A stretch of DNA of 64,000 nt from CAWBOV01 sp963790525 (GCA_963790525.1 CAWBOV010000006.1:1-64000), one strand, 5' to 3'; shown: positions 7,885-16,860, counted from the first letter of the stretch. Notes: generated from the sequence alone by a model not told the origin. Numbers and translations are program-made.

Positions 7885-8838
7885 TTGCCTGGGTTCTTTC
7901 CGTGGTGGATCGTCGTCACTCACTTCCTCAACATCTTTTTCATGCTGTTGCTCTTCCGCTCCGGAATCGAAGTGTTGTCGGCGTTCCCGAAGTTCTACTG
8001 GAGTGATGACTGCCCTCCGGGACGGGAATGGTTGCGGTTATCGAAGAAGACCTTCGCCGCGGATTCCCGCCGACCCTGGTCCTCACTGCAGGAAGAGGAG
8101 TCCTGGTCCCCGGTCGTCGCCCTGCCCGGTCGGAAAAACCTGGGACTGGGCCGGCACTGGCATTTCATGACGATCCAGTTCTGGATCCTGACCGGTGCGG
8201 TCTACGTCAGCCTCGTTTTCGCTACCGGCTACTGGCACTACCTGATACCGACGAGTTGGTCGATCGTGCCCGACTCTATTAAGGCCGTCGGCACTTACCT
8301 GCGCTTCGAGTTGCCGGCCAAGATCCCCGGCCAGCCATTCGAACCCGCCCAGAAGCTGGCGTACTTCGTGGTTATCTTCCTGCTCTCGCCGTTTCAGATC
8401 GTCACCGGCGCCGCTATGTCGCCCTCGCTACTGGCTCGATTCCCTCGGTGCGCGAAGGTATTCGGCGGTAAGCAGGGTGCCCGCAGCCTGCACTTCCTCG
8501 GGATGTGCGCCTTCGCCGCGTTCATCGCCGTGCACGTGTTTCTGGTCATCGTGCACGGGATGCCGAAAGAGTTTGCCGCGATCGTGCTCGGCAACCCCGA
8601 CGGCGACCGGCGCCTCGCGCTCGGCATCGGGCTGGCTGGCCTGTTCGCGATCGGGGCCTTCCACGTCATCATCACCTGGTTTTCGCTTCGCTACCGCCGT
8701 CGCACCCAACGGCTGCTCGGGTTCATGGTCAATCCCTTCGAACGAGTCATCTCCCGCGCCGCCACCTCCCGGCAACGGTTTAGCCGCCGACGACATCTCG
8801 CCCTACCACCGAGTCAACGGCTACCCGCCGACCAGTGA
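7885..8838 (+). CDS. Cytochrome b561-type membrane subunit, 5' part of a frameshifted b561-molybdoenzyme fusion
   Basis: Starts at a TTG (7885) with GAGAGGAG upstream. It has about five hydrophobic helices, with histidines in VTHFLNIFFMLLLF, ARSLHFLGMC and FIAVHVFLVIVHG as likely b-heme ligands. The protein matches segment by segment the N-terminal membrane part of the intact fusion at 26949-28775 (for example RSG..IL....P..YW, IPTSWS, ARSLHFL). It loses frame near 8760: the expected hinge (AADDISPYHRVNGYPPTSDD) is present in another frame, and the molybdopterin domain continues in a third frame from 8835. The protein should pass electrons between the quinone pool and the molybdopterin domain. 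Confidence 0.75.
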   Translation: MPGFFPWWIVVTHFLNIFFMLLLFRSGIEVLSAFPKFYWSDDCPPGREWLRLSKKTFAADSRRPWSSLQEEESWSPVVALPGRKNLGLGRHWHFMTIQFWILTGAVYVSLVFATGYWHYLIPTSWSIVPDSIKAVGTYLRFELPAKIPGQPFEPAQKLAYFVVIFLLSPFQIVTGAAMSPSLLARFPRCAKVFGGKQGARSLHFLGMCAFAAFIAVHVFLVIVHGMPKEFAAIVLGNPDGDRRLALGIGLAGLFAIGAFHVIITWFSLRYRRRTQRLLGFMVNPFERVISRAATSRQRFSRRRHLALPPSQRLPADQ

Positions 8839-9377
8839 CGACTACGAACAGACTGGCGGCCAACGACTTCCGCGACTACCGGCTCAGTGTGGGCGGCCTG
8901 GTCGCCAACCCGGTCTCGCTGTCCCTGGCCGAGCTGCGCGCCCTCGGTGAGCAGAGCCAGGTCACCAAACACAACTGCATCCAAGGCTGGACCGCTGTGG
9001 CCGAATGGGCCGGCGTGCCGCTGGCACGCGTCCTCGCCGAAGTGCGCCCCGGCCGCGCCGCCCGACACATCGTCTTCTACGCCATGGATGACAAGGGTGA
9101 GACCGAAGGAGAAGGACGCTACGGCTACTTCTACGGGACGCTCCCACTGCACCTGGCGGGCAACCCGCAATGCATCCTGGCGATGGAGATGAACGGAGCA
9201 CCGTTGCCGATCGAGCACGGCGCCCCCCTCCGGCTGAGGGTGGAGACCCAACTGGGCTTCAAGATGGTGAAGTGGATCATCGGAATCGAACTCGTCGCCG
9301 ACGTCACCCACATCGGCATGGGCATGGGCGGATGGCGTGAGGATCAGCAGTACTACGCCAACGCGGCCGGAATCTGA
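8835..9377 (+). CDS. Molybdopterin-binding oxidoreductase domain (sulfite-oxidase fold), 3' part of the split fusion
   Basis: 180 residues of the oxidoreductase molybdopterin-binding domain. The Mo-ligand cysteine is in TKHNCIQGWTAVAEWAGVPL, followed by APLPIEHGAPLRLRVETQLG and KMVKWIIGIELV, typical of YedY/sulfite-oxidase-like proteins. The intact homologue at 26949-28775 carries this domain fused behind cytochrome b561, and the hinge sequence here sits in another frame just upstream. I therefore read 7885-9377 as one gene broken by two indels (about 8760 and 8845). If a ribosome does start at 8835, the product would be a free molybdopterin subunit. The substrate is not evident. Confidence 0.75.
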   Translation: MTTTNRLAANDFRDYRLSVGGLVANPVSLSLAELRALGEQSQVTKHNCIQGWTAVAEWAGVPLARVLAEVRPGRAARHIVFYAMDDKGETEGEGRYGYFYGTLPLHLAGNPQCILAMEMNGAPLPIEHGAPLRLRVETQLGFKMVKWIIGIELVADVTHIGMGMGGWREDQQYYANAAGI

Positions 9378-9702
9378 CATCACCGGTGCAGCCTCCGCAG
9401 CGCTAGGGCGGCGCATGAGGCGATTGGCCGCCGCTGACCGGCGGCGAGGGGGCGGTCCCGGCGATCCGAATCCTCTCGCTAACAGGTGAGGTGACGTAGG
9501 CGACCAGCAGCGTCGCGATGAGGGTTGGTCCTCATGCTCGGGTGGCGAACCCCGCGAAAGCGCGGACTGACCGATTGACGCAGACACTTTCGGGGCCGCT
9601 AAACGCTCGGCTTCCGCGTAGCGGAGGCGTTCGACCCAAGCTCGATCTCCCACCGGCCTCGTACGCTACGCAGTCAGCCGAATGCGAATACTCCGGCCTG
9701 CT
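9378..9702. other. Intergenic stretch between convergent genes
   Basis: About 325 bases between convergent transcription units. No recognisable gene or RNA, and no strong terminator hairpin that I could see. Confidence 0.45.
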
Positions 9703-10752
9703 TTAGTACGGATGCGCGGCGGTGACGCGGTTCAGGATGGACTCCCCGCGTTGAAGCCGGGCGACGTTGTCGAGAAACAGGCTGACGATGCGCTGGTTCT
9801 CCTGCGGTGACAGCGCGGCAGTATGCGGACTCAGGATGACGTTCGGCAGATGCCAGAGGGGGTCGGCTCGCTCGAGCGGTTCTGGATCGGTGACGTCCAA
9901 AGCCGCACCCGCGAGCCGGCCTGCGTTGAGCAGTCCGATAAGCGTGGACTGGTCGATGACGCCGCCGCGGCCGACGTTCACCACGATCGCGTCCTGGGGC
10001 AACGCGGTCAACACTGCAGCGTCAACCATGCCTCGCGTGGCGGATGTCGAGGGCAAGGTGATCACGAGGACGTCAGCAGTAGAGGCCAAGTGCGGCAGTT
10101 GGTCGGCGGTCGCGTACTGGTCGAAGGACCCCGACCGTCCGTCGCCGGTGCGGTTAAGCCCGATGACGTGCATGCCGAACGCTTTACAAAGCGTGCCGAT
10201 GCGTGAGCCGATGGCGCCCACCCCCAGGACCACGACGGTGCGGCCAGCGACGTCTCGCGTGGGGTAGTGGTCCCAGCGTTGGGCAGCTCGGTCGCGGCGA
10301 AGGCGGGGGAGGCCTCGGGCGAAGGCCAGGATCGCCGTCAGCGCGAACTCGGCTAGCGGTCCCGCATGGACGCCGCTGCTGCTGGCGATCGCGACCCGCT
10401 CGAGATCCTCGGGGGAGAGCCGTGCCGCGGCGACCTGTTCGCCGGCGCCCGCTGCGGTGGCCTGAATGAGTTGCAGGTCGGGCGCGTTGTCCACCAGCCA
10501 GCGAAGTTCCTGCGGGTCATCGGCTGGGATTCCGAATGTGACGGCGGCTCCAGAGAGCAGAGCCCGCCACCGGCGTTCCGCTTCCGCCGGCCGGCGGAAG
10601 TTGGCTTGACCGCGGTGATCGCCGGGGTAGCGCACCGGTGGCAGCAACTCCGGTTCGAAGCGCACCCGCACTCCGGGAAGGTTCTTCTTGATGTCATCTA
10701 CCAACTCGGCTTGGAGGGGCGTGGCGATAACCAGGTCTGAGCCGGGGCCCAT
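9703..10752 (-). CDS. D-2-hydroxyacid dehydrogenase, NAD(P)-dependent
   Basis: 349 residues. The Rossmann loop is VVVLGVGAIGSRIG at about residue 170. Active-site residues are the Arg of VNVGRGGVIDQ, the Glu of DVTDPEPL and the His of LSPHTAALS, the Arg-Glu-His set of this family. It reduces 2-oxoacids to D-2-hydroxyacids or the reverse; the substrate cannot be told. It starts 6 bp after the stop of an ACS-type MFS transporter, so the two form an operon that probably imports and oxidises or reduces a small organic acid. Confidence 0.9.
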   Translation of the reverse strand: MGPGSDLVIATPLQAELVDDIKKNLPGVRVRFEPELLPPVRYPGDHRGQANFRRPAEAERRWRALLSGAAVTFGIPADDPQELRWLVDNAPDLQLIQATAAGAGEQVAAARLSPEDLERVAIASSSGVHAGPLAEFALTAILAFARGLPRLRRDRAAQRWDHYPTRDVAGRTVVVLGVGAIGSRIGTLCKAFGMHVIGLNRTGDGRSGSFDQYATADQLPHLASTADVLVITLPSTSATRGMVDAAVLTALPQDAIVVNVGRGGVIDQSTLIGLLNAGRLAGAALDVTDPEPLERADPLWHLPNVILSPHTAALSPQENQRIVSLFLDNVARLQRGESILNRVTAAHPY

Positions 10753-10758
10753 GGTGGG

Positions 10759-12081
10759 TTAGCCCCAACCGGCTTTGGCCGCGACAACACGTGCAGACTG
10801 GTCGGCGCTTGCCGGGGCGGCGAAGTCGGCCTCGTGCACCTTCTGGGGGCGACGAACCGCGAACATGAGCAGCGCAGCCACGAACAGGCACGCGGCAAGG
10901 AAGACGAACGGGACGGCGGAGCTGCCCCCGCCGAGCGCGCCCACGATGTAGGTTCCGACGAAGCCGCCCAGACCGCCGAAGGCGTTGATCATGCCGGTGG
11001 CCGGCGCGGCATCGGCCGCCGGAAACAATTCAGGGATGTAGGCGAAGTAGGGGCCGTAGGGGGCGTACATGCCCGCGGCAGCGACGATCAGCAGGATGAA
11101 CGACACGGTGAACGTTCCGCCGCGGGTGGTGTAGGAGATCGCGAAACACAACGCCGAGATCAACAGCGGTACCCAGGTAAACACTCGTCGGCGCCGGAAA
11201 CGATCGGATGCGGCCGACACGGCGAGCATCGCGACCACCGCCGCGGCGTAGGGGACGGCCGTGAGCAAGCCGGTTGACCCGATGCCGCGACCAGTCAGAT
11301 GCTTCACGATGGACGGCAGCCAGAACACGAGCCCGTACACACCGACGCTCCACAGCAAGTACTGGGCCGACAACACCATCGCGTTCCAGGACCGTGCGAC
11401 CTCGCGGAAACCCCGTGGCGCGGGAAGATCGCGTTGCTCGGCCTCGATCGCCTGCTCGACGTCGAGGCGCTCTTGATCACTGAGCCACGTCGCGTCGCTC
11501 GGTCGGTTGTCGACGAGGAATCGAAACAGTAAAGCCCACGCAATGGCCGGCAGTCCTTCGATGATGAACATCCACCGGTATCCGACGGCCGACACCAAAT
11601 ACCCGGACACGACCGACATCCACAGCAGGGTGACGGGGTTGCCGAGAATGAGGAACGTGTCGGCGCGACCCCGCTCCGTCCGTGTGAACCAGTGAGAGAG
11701 AAATACGAGCATCGCGGGAAGCACGACCGCCTCGACGACGCCGAGCAGGAATCGATCCGCGAGCAGTAGGCCGTACGTGGTCACTACGCCCTGCAGCGCG
11801 GCTAACACGCCCCACGCCGACAGCGACCAAAACAGCAGCGACTTGACGCTGCGCCGTTCGGCGAACATCCCCGCCGGTACCTGGAACAGGAAGTATCCGA
11901 TGAAGAACAGACCGCCCAGCAAGCCGGATTGTGTTGAAGTGATGTGCAAGTGATCGGTCAGGCCACCGGCAGAGCCGATCGAATAGTTGGAGCGGTCGAG
12001 GTAGGCGAAGGAGTAGGTGATGAACGCAATCGGGATGAGACGCCGCCAACGCTCCGAGCTCAGTCCAGCGGGTCCGGTCAT
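10759..12081 (-). CDS. MFS transporter, anion:cation symporter (ACS)-like
   Basis: 440 residues with 12 predicted membrane helices. The ATG at 12081 is preceded by GGGAGG and puts RWRRLIPIAFITYSFAYLDR at the N-terminus, the family's usual opening helix. FAERRSVKSLLFWSLSAWG is the loop 2-3 signature, and loop 6-7 is polar. Members import carboxylates such as tartrate, glucarate or phthalate. Coupling to the following hydroxyacid dehydrogenase supports an organic-acid substrate. The region upstream holds TTGCG-type palindromes at 12141 and 12253. Confidence 0.85.
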   Translation of the reverse strand: MTGPAGLSSERWRRLIPIAFITYSFAYLDRSNYSIGSAGGLTDHLHITSTQSGLLGGLFFIGYFLFQVPAGMFAERRSVKSLLFWSLSAWGVLAALQGVVTTYGLLLADRFLLGVVEAVVLPAMLVFLSHWFTRTERGRADTFLILGNPVTLLWMSVVSGYLVSAVGYRWMFIIEGLPAIAWALLFRFLVDNRPSDATWLSDQERLDVEQAIEAEQRDLPAPRGFREVARSWNAMVLSAQYLLWSVGVYGLVFWLPSIVKHLTGRGIGSTGLLTAVPYAAAVVAMLAVSAASDRFRRRRVFTWVPLLISALCFAISYTTRGGTFTVSFILLIVAAAGMYAPYGPYFAYIPELFPAADAAPATGMINAFGGLGGFVGTYIVGALGGGSSAVPFVFLAACLFVAALLMFAVRRPQKVHEADFAAPASADQSARVVAAKAGWG

Positions 12082-12140
12082 GTGAGCCGCCTCCCATCCA
12101 AAAGAAACGCGCGCAACTAATACGTGTATACGCGCACTCG

Positions 12141-12154
12141 TTGCGATAGCGCAA
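12141..12154. promoter_or_regulatory. Perfect palindrome TTGCG-ATAG-CGCAA
   Basis: A 14-bp perfect dyad (TTGCGATAGCGCAA) 60 bp upstream of the minus-strand MFS start, followed by a further TTGC at 12161. It is related to the sites at 7786, 12253 and 15650. Position and symmetry suit a dimeric repressor. Confidence 0.45.
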
Positions 12155-12252
12155 GGACTGTTGCCGAAGCGATGCGCGGGCCTCCCGGTGTTCTTCGCCC
12201 GCACTTGCGCCGGCGGCCACTAAAGCTGTCCCTGGGCGACCCTGGCGCAGGT

Positions 12253-12272
12253 GCAATCATTGCGGGTAGACA
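12253..12272. promoter_or_regulatory. GCAAT-C-ATTGC dyad followed by GGGTAGACA
   Basis: GCAATCATTGC at 12253-12263 runs into TTGCGGGTAGACA (12260-12272). The identical 13 bases occur at 15666-15678 upstream of the cation antiporter, joined there to a larger palindrome. It lies between the two divergent MFS genes. Confidence 0.45.
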
Positions 12273-12616
12273 TAAGGTGGCTCGTGCGGTCACGACCGTG
12301 ACGATGGGCGCAGCCAACTCGCCACCGGTCGCGGCCCGCTGTATGGAGCACAGAGATGAGGACGGTTCCGCGATGCCCCCTAACAGCACTCCCACGCATG
12401 TGGACGCCGCCGCCCATCGTGAGCGGCTGCGGGATCGTCGCCCCGTGGTGCGCACCACCACTGGTCTTAGAGGCTGACGGCCTCCGTGAAGGACCAGTGA
12501 CCGCCGGGTCTCGACACTCTGACGGGTGGCCTCAGCGCGACCGGCAGCGTCGCGCGGGTCACAGCGATCGCCTCGTCGGAGCCCGCCGGCAGCGCGCCGC
12601 CGGCCGCACGGGCACC

Positions 12617-14161
12617 GTGCTGTTCGAGTTGCGGCGCCGGTTCCAGGTGCAGGTCGAAGATCGGCTCGCGACGGTCGTGGGTGGGCAGCGACGGCTTCGG
12701 GTCATCGTATTGCTGGCCTGCGTGCTGGGCCTCAACAGCGCCGACAGCGCGACCGTTGGGGCAGTAGCCACTGAGCTTGAGCGATCGCTGCGTATCGGAA
12801 ACCTTCAGATCGGGCTGCTGGTCACGGTGTCGACGGGTGTGGGGGCGCTCGCGGCCCTGCCCGTCGGCGTCCTGGTCGACCGGATCAACCGCACTCAGCT
12901 GTTGTGGATCAGCATATTGATCTGGTCGGCGGCGATGATCATTAACGGCGCGTCGACGTCCTTCGCGATGCTCCTGTTCAGTCGACTGGCTCTTGGCGCC
13001 GTGGTGGCCGTGGCTGGGCCCACGGTCGCGTCGCTCACTGGTGATCTGTTCCCCGCCGCAGAGCGGGGCCGGGTGTACGGATACATCCTGGCCGGCGAGC
13101 TGGTCGGAGCGGGCTCGGGCTACCTCGTTTCCGGCAACGTCGCCGCCGCACTCTCATGGCGCTACTCATTCTGGACGCTGGCTGTCCCTGGCCTCATTCT
13201 GGCGCTCGCGATTCGACGAATGCTGCCCGAGCCCGCACGGGGCGGGCAAGGTGAGATGCTTCAGGAGCAGAGGCGGTCCCCGGCAAAATCCAGGAGCGAC
13301 TCGACCACCTCCGGCGACGCCGCTGTGCCACGCTCGGCCGCGCGAATCGAAAACGGCTTGATCGCACAACAGCATCAGGAACAGCCCATCAACATGCAAG
13401 GCGGGCGGGTACCCCGACTCGACCCAGCTCACCTCAGCCTTTGGCAGGCGACCCGCTACATACTGCATGTGCGCACGAACGTGATACTGATTGTCTCCTC
13501 GGCGCTCGGCTACTTCTTCCTCACCGGACTGCAGACGTTCGCGGTTGTGTTCCTTCGAGGTCGTTTCGGCCTCGGGCAGTCGCTGGCGAGCACCCTGCTC
13601 GTACTGCTCGGCGCCGGATCCTTGCTAGGCGTCCTGGTCGCGGGTCGCCTCGCGGACCGATTGATCCGCCGCCGACACGTAACCGGACGTGTGCTCGTTG
13701 GCGCCATCTGTTTCCTAGCCACGGCTGCCTTACTACTACCAGCGCTGCTCACCGCGTCGCTGCTGATCGCAGCCCCGCTAACATTCTTCGCCGCCGCCGC
13801 GCTGGGAGGATCAAATCCGCCGATCGACGCCGCCCGGCTCGACATCATGCCAGCGACATTATGGGGGCGCGCCGAAGGCATTCGCACCGCGCTCCGCGCA
13901 GTCTTCACCGCAACCGCGCCAGTGATCTTCGGCTACGTCTCAACACAGTTGGGCGGCCAACGCTCCGAAGTGGGCGAGCCCACCGGCTCAATTCAGGCGG
14001 GCGCCGCCGGCCTGGACCGAACGTTCCTGATCATGCTCGCCGCACTCGCCGCCGCCGGGCTCATCATGCTCCTCGCACAGCGGACCTACCCAGCCGACCT
14101 CGCCGCCGCCCGAACCGCGGCGCCGCTCCACGCATCAGCACCAGCAGCAGCAGGTGACTGA
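12617..14161 (+). CDS. MFS transporter, Spns-like sugar-phosphate/sphingolipid type
   Basis: About 514 residues from the GTG at 12617; the frame stays open upstream and a GTG at 12497 (AAGGA before it) is an alternative, so the N-terminus is uncertain. Two six-helix bundles are visible: LRVIVLLACVLGLNSADSA, the loop LPVGVLVDRINRTQLLWIS and RLALGAVVAVAGPTVASLTG, then a long polar central loop (about residues 215-270) before the second bundle. FPAAERGRVYGYILAGELVG matches transporters of the Spns/UhpT-like type. No substrate can be assigned. It is divergent from the ACS transporter, with palindromic sites between them. Confidence 0.75.
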   Translation: MLFELRRRFQVQVEDRLATVVGGQRRLRVIVLLACVLGLNSADSATVGAVATELERSLRIGNLQIGLLVTVSTGVGALAALPVGVLVDRINRTQLLWISILIWSAAMIINGASTSFAMLLFSRLALGAVVAVAGPTVASLTGDLFPAAERGRVYGYILAGELVGAGSGYLVSGNVAAALSWRYSFWTLAVPGLILALAIRRMLPEPARGGQGEMLQEQRRSPAKSRSDSTTSGDAAVPRSAARIENGLIAQQHQEQPINMQGGRVPRLDPAHLSLWQATRYILHVRTNVILIVSSALGYFFLTGLQTFAVVFLRGRFGLGQSLASTLLVLLGAGSLLGVLVAGRLADRLIRRRHVTGRVLVGAICFLATAALLLPALLTASLLIAAPLTFFAAAALGGSNPPIDAARLDIMPATLWGRAEGIRTALRAVFTATAPVIFGYVSTQLGGQRSEVGEPTGSIQAGAAGLDRTFLIMLAALAAAGLIMLLAQRTYPADLAAARTAAPLHASAPAAAGD

Positions 14162-14415
14162 CATGGCCCGTGCGAACCTGTCGCGAATGCGCGCTCGTGC
14201 CACACAGCGCGTAAGGACTACGCAGCGAGCGGTCGTCGACTCTGCCTACGCTCCCGTCGGTGCGCTCACGCGGGCACACAGTAGTTGCGCACTCGCAAGC
14301 ACTGCGCACATACTGAGCAGACCGCCATTCGACACGAACGCGAAACCGAGGTCGAGTTAACCAGGCGGATAGGTCCGCAAGACCACAGGTTGCCTCGCAC
14401 CCGTTTGGACCTCAC

Positions 14416-14715
14416 ATGAGCGAGACCGAAGACATGCAACGAAGCCCCGATCGCGCTACCGAATTAGCCCCGCCGGGCTCCGATGTGATGGGTGGTCCGG
14501 AACCGGCCCCGCCGGGCTCGGATGTGATGGGTGGTCCGGAACCGGCCCCGCCGGGCTCGGATGTGATGGGTGGTCCGGAACCGGCCCCGCCGGGCTCGGA
14601 TGTGATGGGTGGTCCGGAACCGGCCCCGCCGGGCTCGGATGTGATGGGTGGTCCGGAACCGGCCCCGCCGGGCTCGGATGTGATGGGTGGTCCGGAAACA
14701 GAGTCGGCGTCGTGA
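14416..14715 (+). CDS. Repeat protein with six near-identical 13-residue units
   Basis: 99 residues: a short acidic leader (MSETEDMQRSPDRATEL), six copies of APPGSDVMGGPEP and the tail TESAS. There is no signal peptide or membrane helix. The units are almost identical at the DNA level too, so the expansion is recent. The start codon lacks a strong ribosome binding site, and the reverse strand is also open through the repeats, so expression is unproven. If made, the product would be a disordered Pro/Gly/Met repeat chain. Confidence 0.4.
   Translation: MSETEDMQRSPDRATELAPPGSDVMGGPEPAPPGSDVMGGPEPAPPGSDVMGGPEPAPPGSDVMGGPEPAPPGSDVMGGPEPAPPGSDVMGGPETESAS
14467..14697. repeat. Six tandem copies of a 39-bp unit
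   Basis: The unit begins GCCCCGCCGGGCTCGGATGT and ends GATGGGTGGTCCGGAACCG. The first copy differs by one base (CTCCGAT) and the last runs into GAAACA. The length is a multiple of three, so copy-number changes keep the frame. It lies between an MFS gene and a minus-strand membrane protein gene. Confidence 0.95.
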
Positions 14716-14752
14716 CTTGCCGAGTATTGCGAGGCGACCGGCGGCGGTCAGG

Positions 14753-15487
14753 TTACTTGCCGAGACCGCTAACACCCTTGGCTATGACGAGGACCGACGT
14801 GACGAGGGCTGCGGTCGCCTCCACGCCCATGAGGATTTTTGCTCGCGGAGACAGCGGCATGGTGTCGGTGGGGCTGAAAGCGGAGGAGTTCGTCAGCGAC
14901 ACATAGAGATAGTCAATGAAGCTGGGCACCCAGTCGCTACTCTGGCTCGACCCTGCCGCTACCTCAGGGGCAGTGTCGGCGTCCTCATCTTGGGTAAACC
15001 TAAAGTCGGCGGGCGCTAGACGATGTCTGTCCGTCCGCGTTCGCGCCACCGGACCTCCCCGATCCAGCTCCCAGTACGCGGCCGCGAAGACGATCACGTT
15101 CGTTACCCATACCTGGCCTGCGGCCAGAAGCAACAATCGGCCGTGGCTGGTAGAGCTGGCGACGAGTTGCCCGACGAGCAAGACGAGCGACACGAGGTTA
15201 GTCAGGGCGATCAACAGGATCAATACCAGCGACAGGCCTCGAGACGAGCGGGAATGTTGATCCGAGCGGTGTGGGTTCGTCACCAACACGGCAGCGATCA
15301 GCGCCACCTCCAGCCCCGGAACAACGAAACGCGGGCCGATGACGAGCGTGTCCGGCAACAAGCCGTAGATCGCGGCCGCGACGAGGGCGGCTCCGGCCGC
15401 TGGCGCCCGTACCCAGCCACGGCGACCGCCGTCGTCCGGCGGCCTGGGCGCGGATCCTCCTGCCGGTAGGTCCTTATCGATACTCAC
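14753..15487 (-). CDS. Integral membrane protein with an ion-channel-like C-terminus
   Basis: 244 residues. The N-terminus is polar and is followed by about four hydrophobic segments (for example VPGLEVALIAAVLV and LSLVLILLIALTNLVSLVLL). A re-entrant-loop-like stretch, FIDYLYVSLTNSSAFSPTDT, precedes a last helix, as in two-helix ion channels and in a common actinobacterial membrane family whose function is unknown. I do not see a canonical GYG potassium filter. It is divergent from the cation antiporter gene and shares a promoter region that contains a 19-bp palindrome. Confidence 0.65.
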   Translation of the reverse strand: MSIDKDLPAGGSAPRPPDDGGRRGWVRAPAAGAALVAAAIYGLLPDTLVIGPRFVVPGLEVALIAAVLVTNPHRSDQHSRSSRGLSLVLILLIALTNLVSLVLLVGQLVASSTSHGRLLLLAAGQVWVTNVIVFAAAYWELDRGGPVARTRTDRHRLAPADFRFTQDEDADTAPEVAAGSSQSSDWVPSFIDYLYVSLTNSSAFSPTDTMPLSPRAKILMGVEATAALVTSVLVIAKGVSGLGK

Positions 15488-15649
15488 GTCAATCCGCCGC
15501 TCGACCGACCGGCATTCGTCGTATCTGCGCGATACGGGCTGCCGGTTGGCCGGGCTCTACCGTTGGCACGCCCTCGGCTGATACCGCTACAGCCGAACGG
15601 CGCCGAGGCGACCGGACATTTCTGCATACTCGAAGTCTCACTCTAATCC

Positions 15650-15678
15650 TTGCGACCCGCAACCGTTGCGGGTAGACA
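15650..15678. promoter_or_regulatory. 19-bp perfect palindrome ACCCGCAAC-C-GTTGCGGGT
   Basis: ACCCGCAACCGTTGCGGGT at 15655-15673 is perfectly symmetric and is overlapped by TTGCG-ACC-CGCAA (15650-15662). It continues into AGACA, giving the 13-mer TTGCGGGTAGACA that is also found at 12260. It lies in the divergent region about 60 bp before the antiporter start. Confidence 0.5.
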
Positions 15679-15738
15679 GGAGGTGAGAGCCGCATCGAGC
15701 GGTCAGGCGCTCGTGATTGATGGACTGGGGGTGATCGG

Positions 15739-16800
15739 GTGTCGTCTTTGCCGTCCTTCGCGCTGCTCATACTCTTCGTGGTTTCAGCGGCGGTCATCTG
15801 GGGCGCCGGCGTCAAGCTGTCGGATTACACAGATGTGTTGGCGGAACGATTGCACCTAGGTCAGGCTCTCGGGGGAGTGGTCCTGCTCGCGGTCGCCACG
15901 AATCTGCCTGAAATCGCGATTACGGTCAGCGCGGCGCTATCCGGGCAGATCGAGATCGCAGTCGGAAACCTACTTGGCGGAATCGCGCTGCAAACGGTGG
16001 TGCTCGTGGCGCTGGACGCGTTCGGGGTTCGGTCCCGCAAGCCCCTGACCTACATGGCGGGAAGCCTCACCCTGTTGCTCGAGGCGGCGCTAGTGATCGC
16101 CGTTCTGACTGTCGTCGTGGCAGGAAGCCAACTACCTGCCCACCTGATAGCGCTGCGCTTGACGCCAGGCCCCGTGTTGATCGTCGTTTTCTGGGTGATC
16201 GGCCTCAAGCTCATCAGCGGTCCCGGCAGCCGGCTGCCGTGGACGGACAGCGGTGAGGCGCCGGGCAGCCAGGACAAGCCTCGCGGCCACTCGCGGACCG
16301 CCAAGGAACAACAGGCGACCACCCGCCATGTCAGCACCGCCAAGGCCGGCTCGGTATTCGGGGTCGCCGCCCTGCTCACTCTGGTCGCCGGCGTCACCAT
16401 CGAGCGCAGCGGCGAGTCGTTCTTCGGCAACCTCGGACTCTCCGGCATCCTTTTCGGCGCCACCGTCCTCGCCGCCGCGACCTCCTTGCCCGAGCTCTCG
16501 ACTGGCCTGACCGCCGCGCGCAGCGGTGACTACAAACTGGCGATGGGCGACATCTTCGGCGGCAACGCGTTCCTCCCCGTGCTATTCCTTCTCGTCACGC
16601 TGATCGGCGGCAAGGCCGTCCTCCCGCACGCGCAAGCCAGCGACATCTACCTGACCGCACTGGGCGCCCTGCTGACCGTCATCTACCTGGCCGGACTGGT
16701 TTTCCGCCCGCAACGTCAAATACTCCGGATGGGTGTCGACTCCTTCGCCGTGCTCATCCTTTACATCCTCGGCGTCATCGGCCTGATCAGCCTGCAATGA
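15739..16800 (+). CDS. CaCA-family cation (Na+/Ca2+ or H+/Ca2+) antiporter
   Basis: 353 residues from a GTG at 15739. The two inverted alpha-repeats that define the family are clear: LLAVATNLPEIAITVSAALS with GNLLGG in the first half, and VLAAATSLPELSTGLTAARS with GDIFGGNAF in the second. Their acidic residues form the ion site. The two halves of about five helices each are joined by a hydrophilic loop (about 165-200). It acts in the cytoplasmic membrane and exports Ca2+ or a similar cation. A 19-bp palindrome precedes it. Confidence 0.88.
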   Translation: MSSLPSFALLILFVVSAAVIWGAGVKLSDYTDVLAERLHLGQALGGVVLLAVATNLPEIAITVSAALSGQIEIAVGNLLGGIALQTVVLVALDAFGVRSRKPLTYMAGSLTLLLEAALVIAVLTVVVAGSQLPAHLIALRLTPGPVLIVVFWVIGLKLISGPGSRLPWTDSGEAPGSQDKPRGHSRTAKEQQATTRHVSTAKAGSVFGVAALLTLVAGVTIERSGESFFGNLGLSGILFGATVLAAATSLPELSTGLTAARSGDYKLAMGDIFGGNAFLPVLFLLVTLIGGKAVLPHAQASDIYLTALGALLTVIYLAGLVFRPQRQILRMGVDSFAVLILYILGVIGLISLQ

Positions 16801-16860
16801 CCCAGCGGTCGAGCGACGAAAGTATTCGGCCCTCCACCTACTCACCTACGAGAGGTAGCC

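Noticed and set aside
12124..12477. Plus-strand 117-codon frame between the MFS genes
   Set aside because: No domain, no ribosome binding site, and it covers the palindromic promoter region.
14467..14697. CRISPR array
   Set aside because: The repeats are head-to-tail without spacers, and no cas gene is present.
14464..14775. Minus-strand repeat frame (RRGRFRTTHHIRA units)
   Set aside because: It exists only because a 39-bp repeat stays open on both strands; no start signal, and the units look less like a protein than the plus-strand version.
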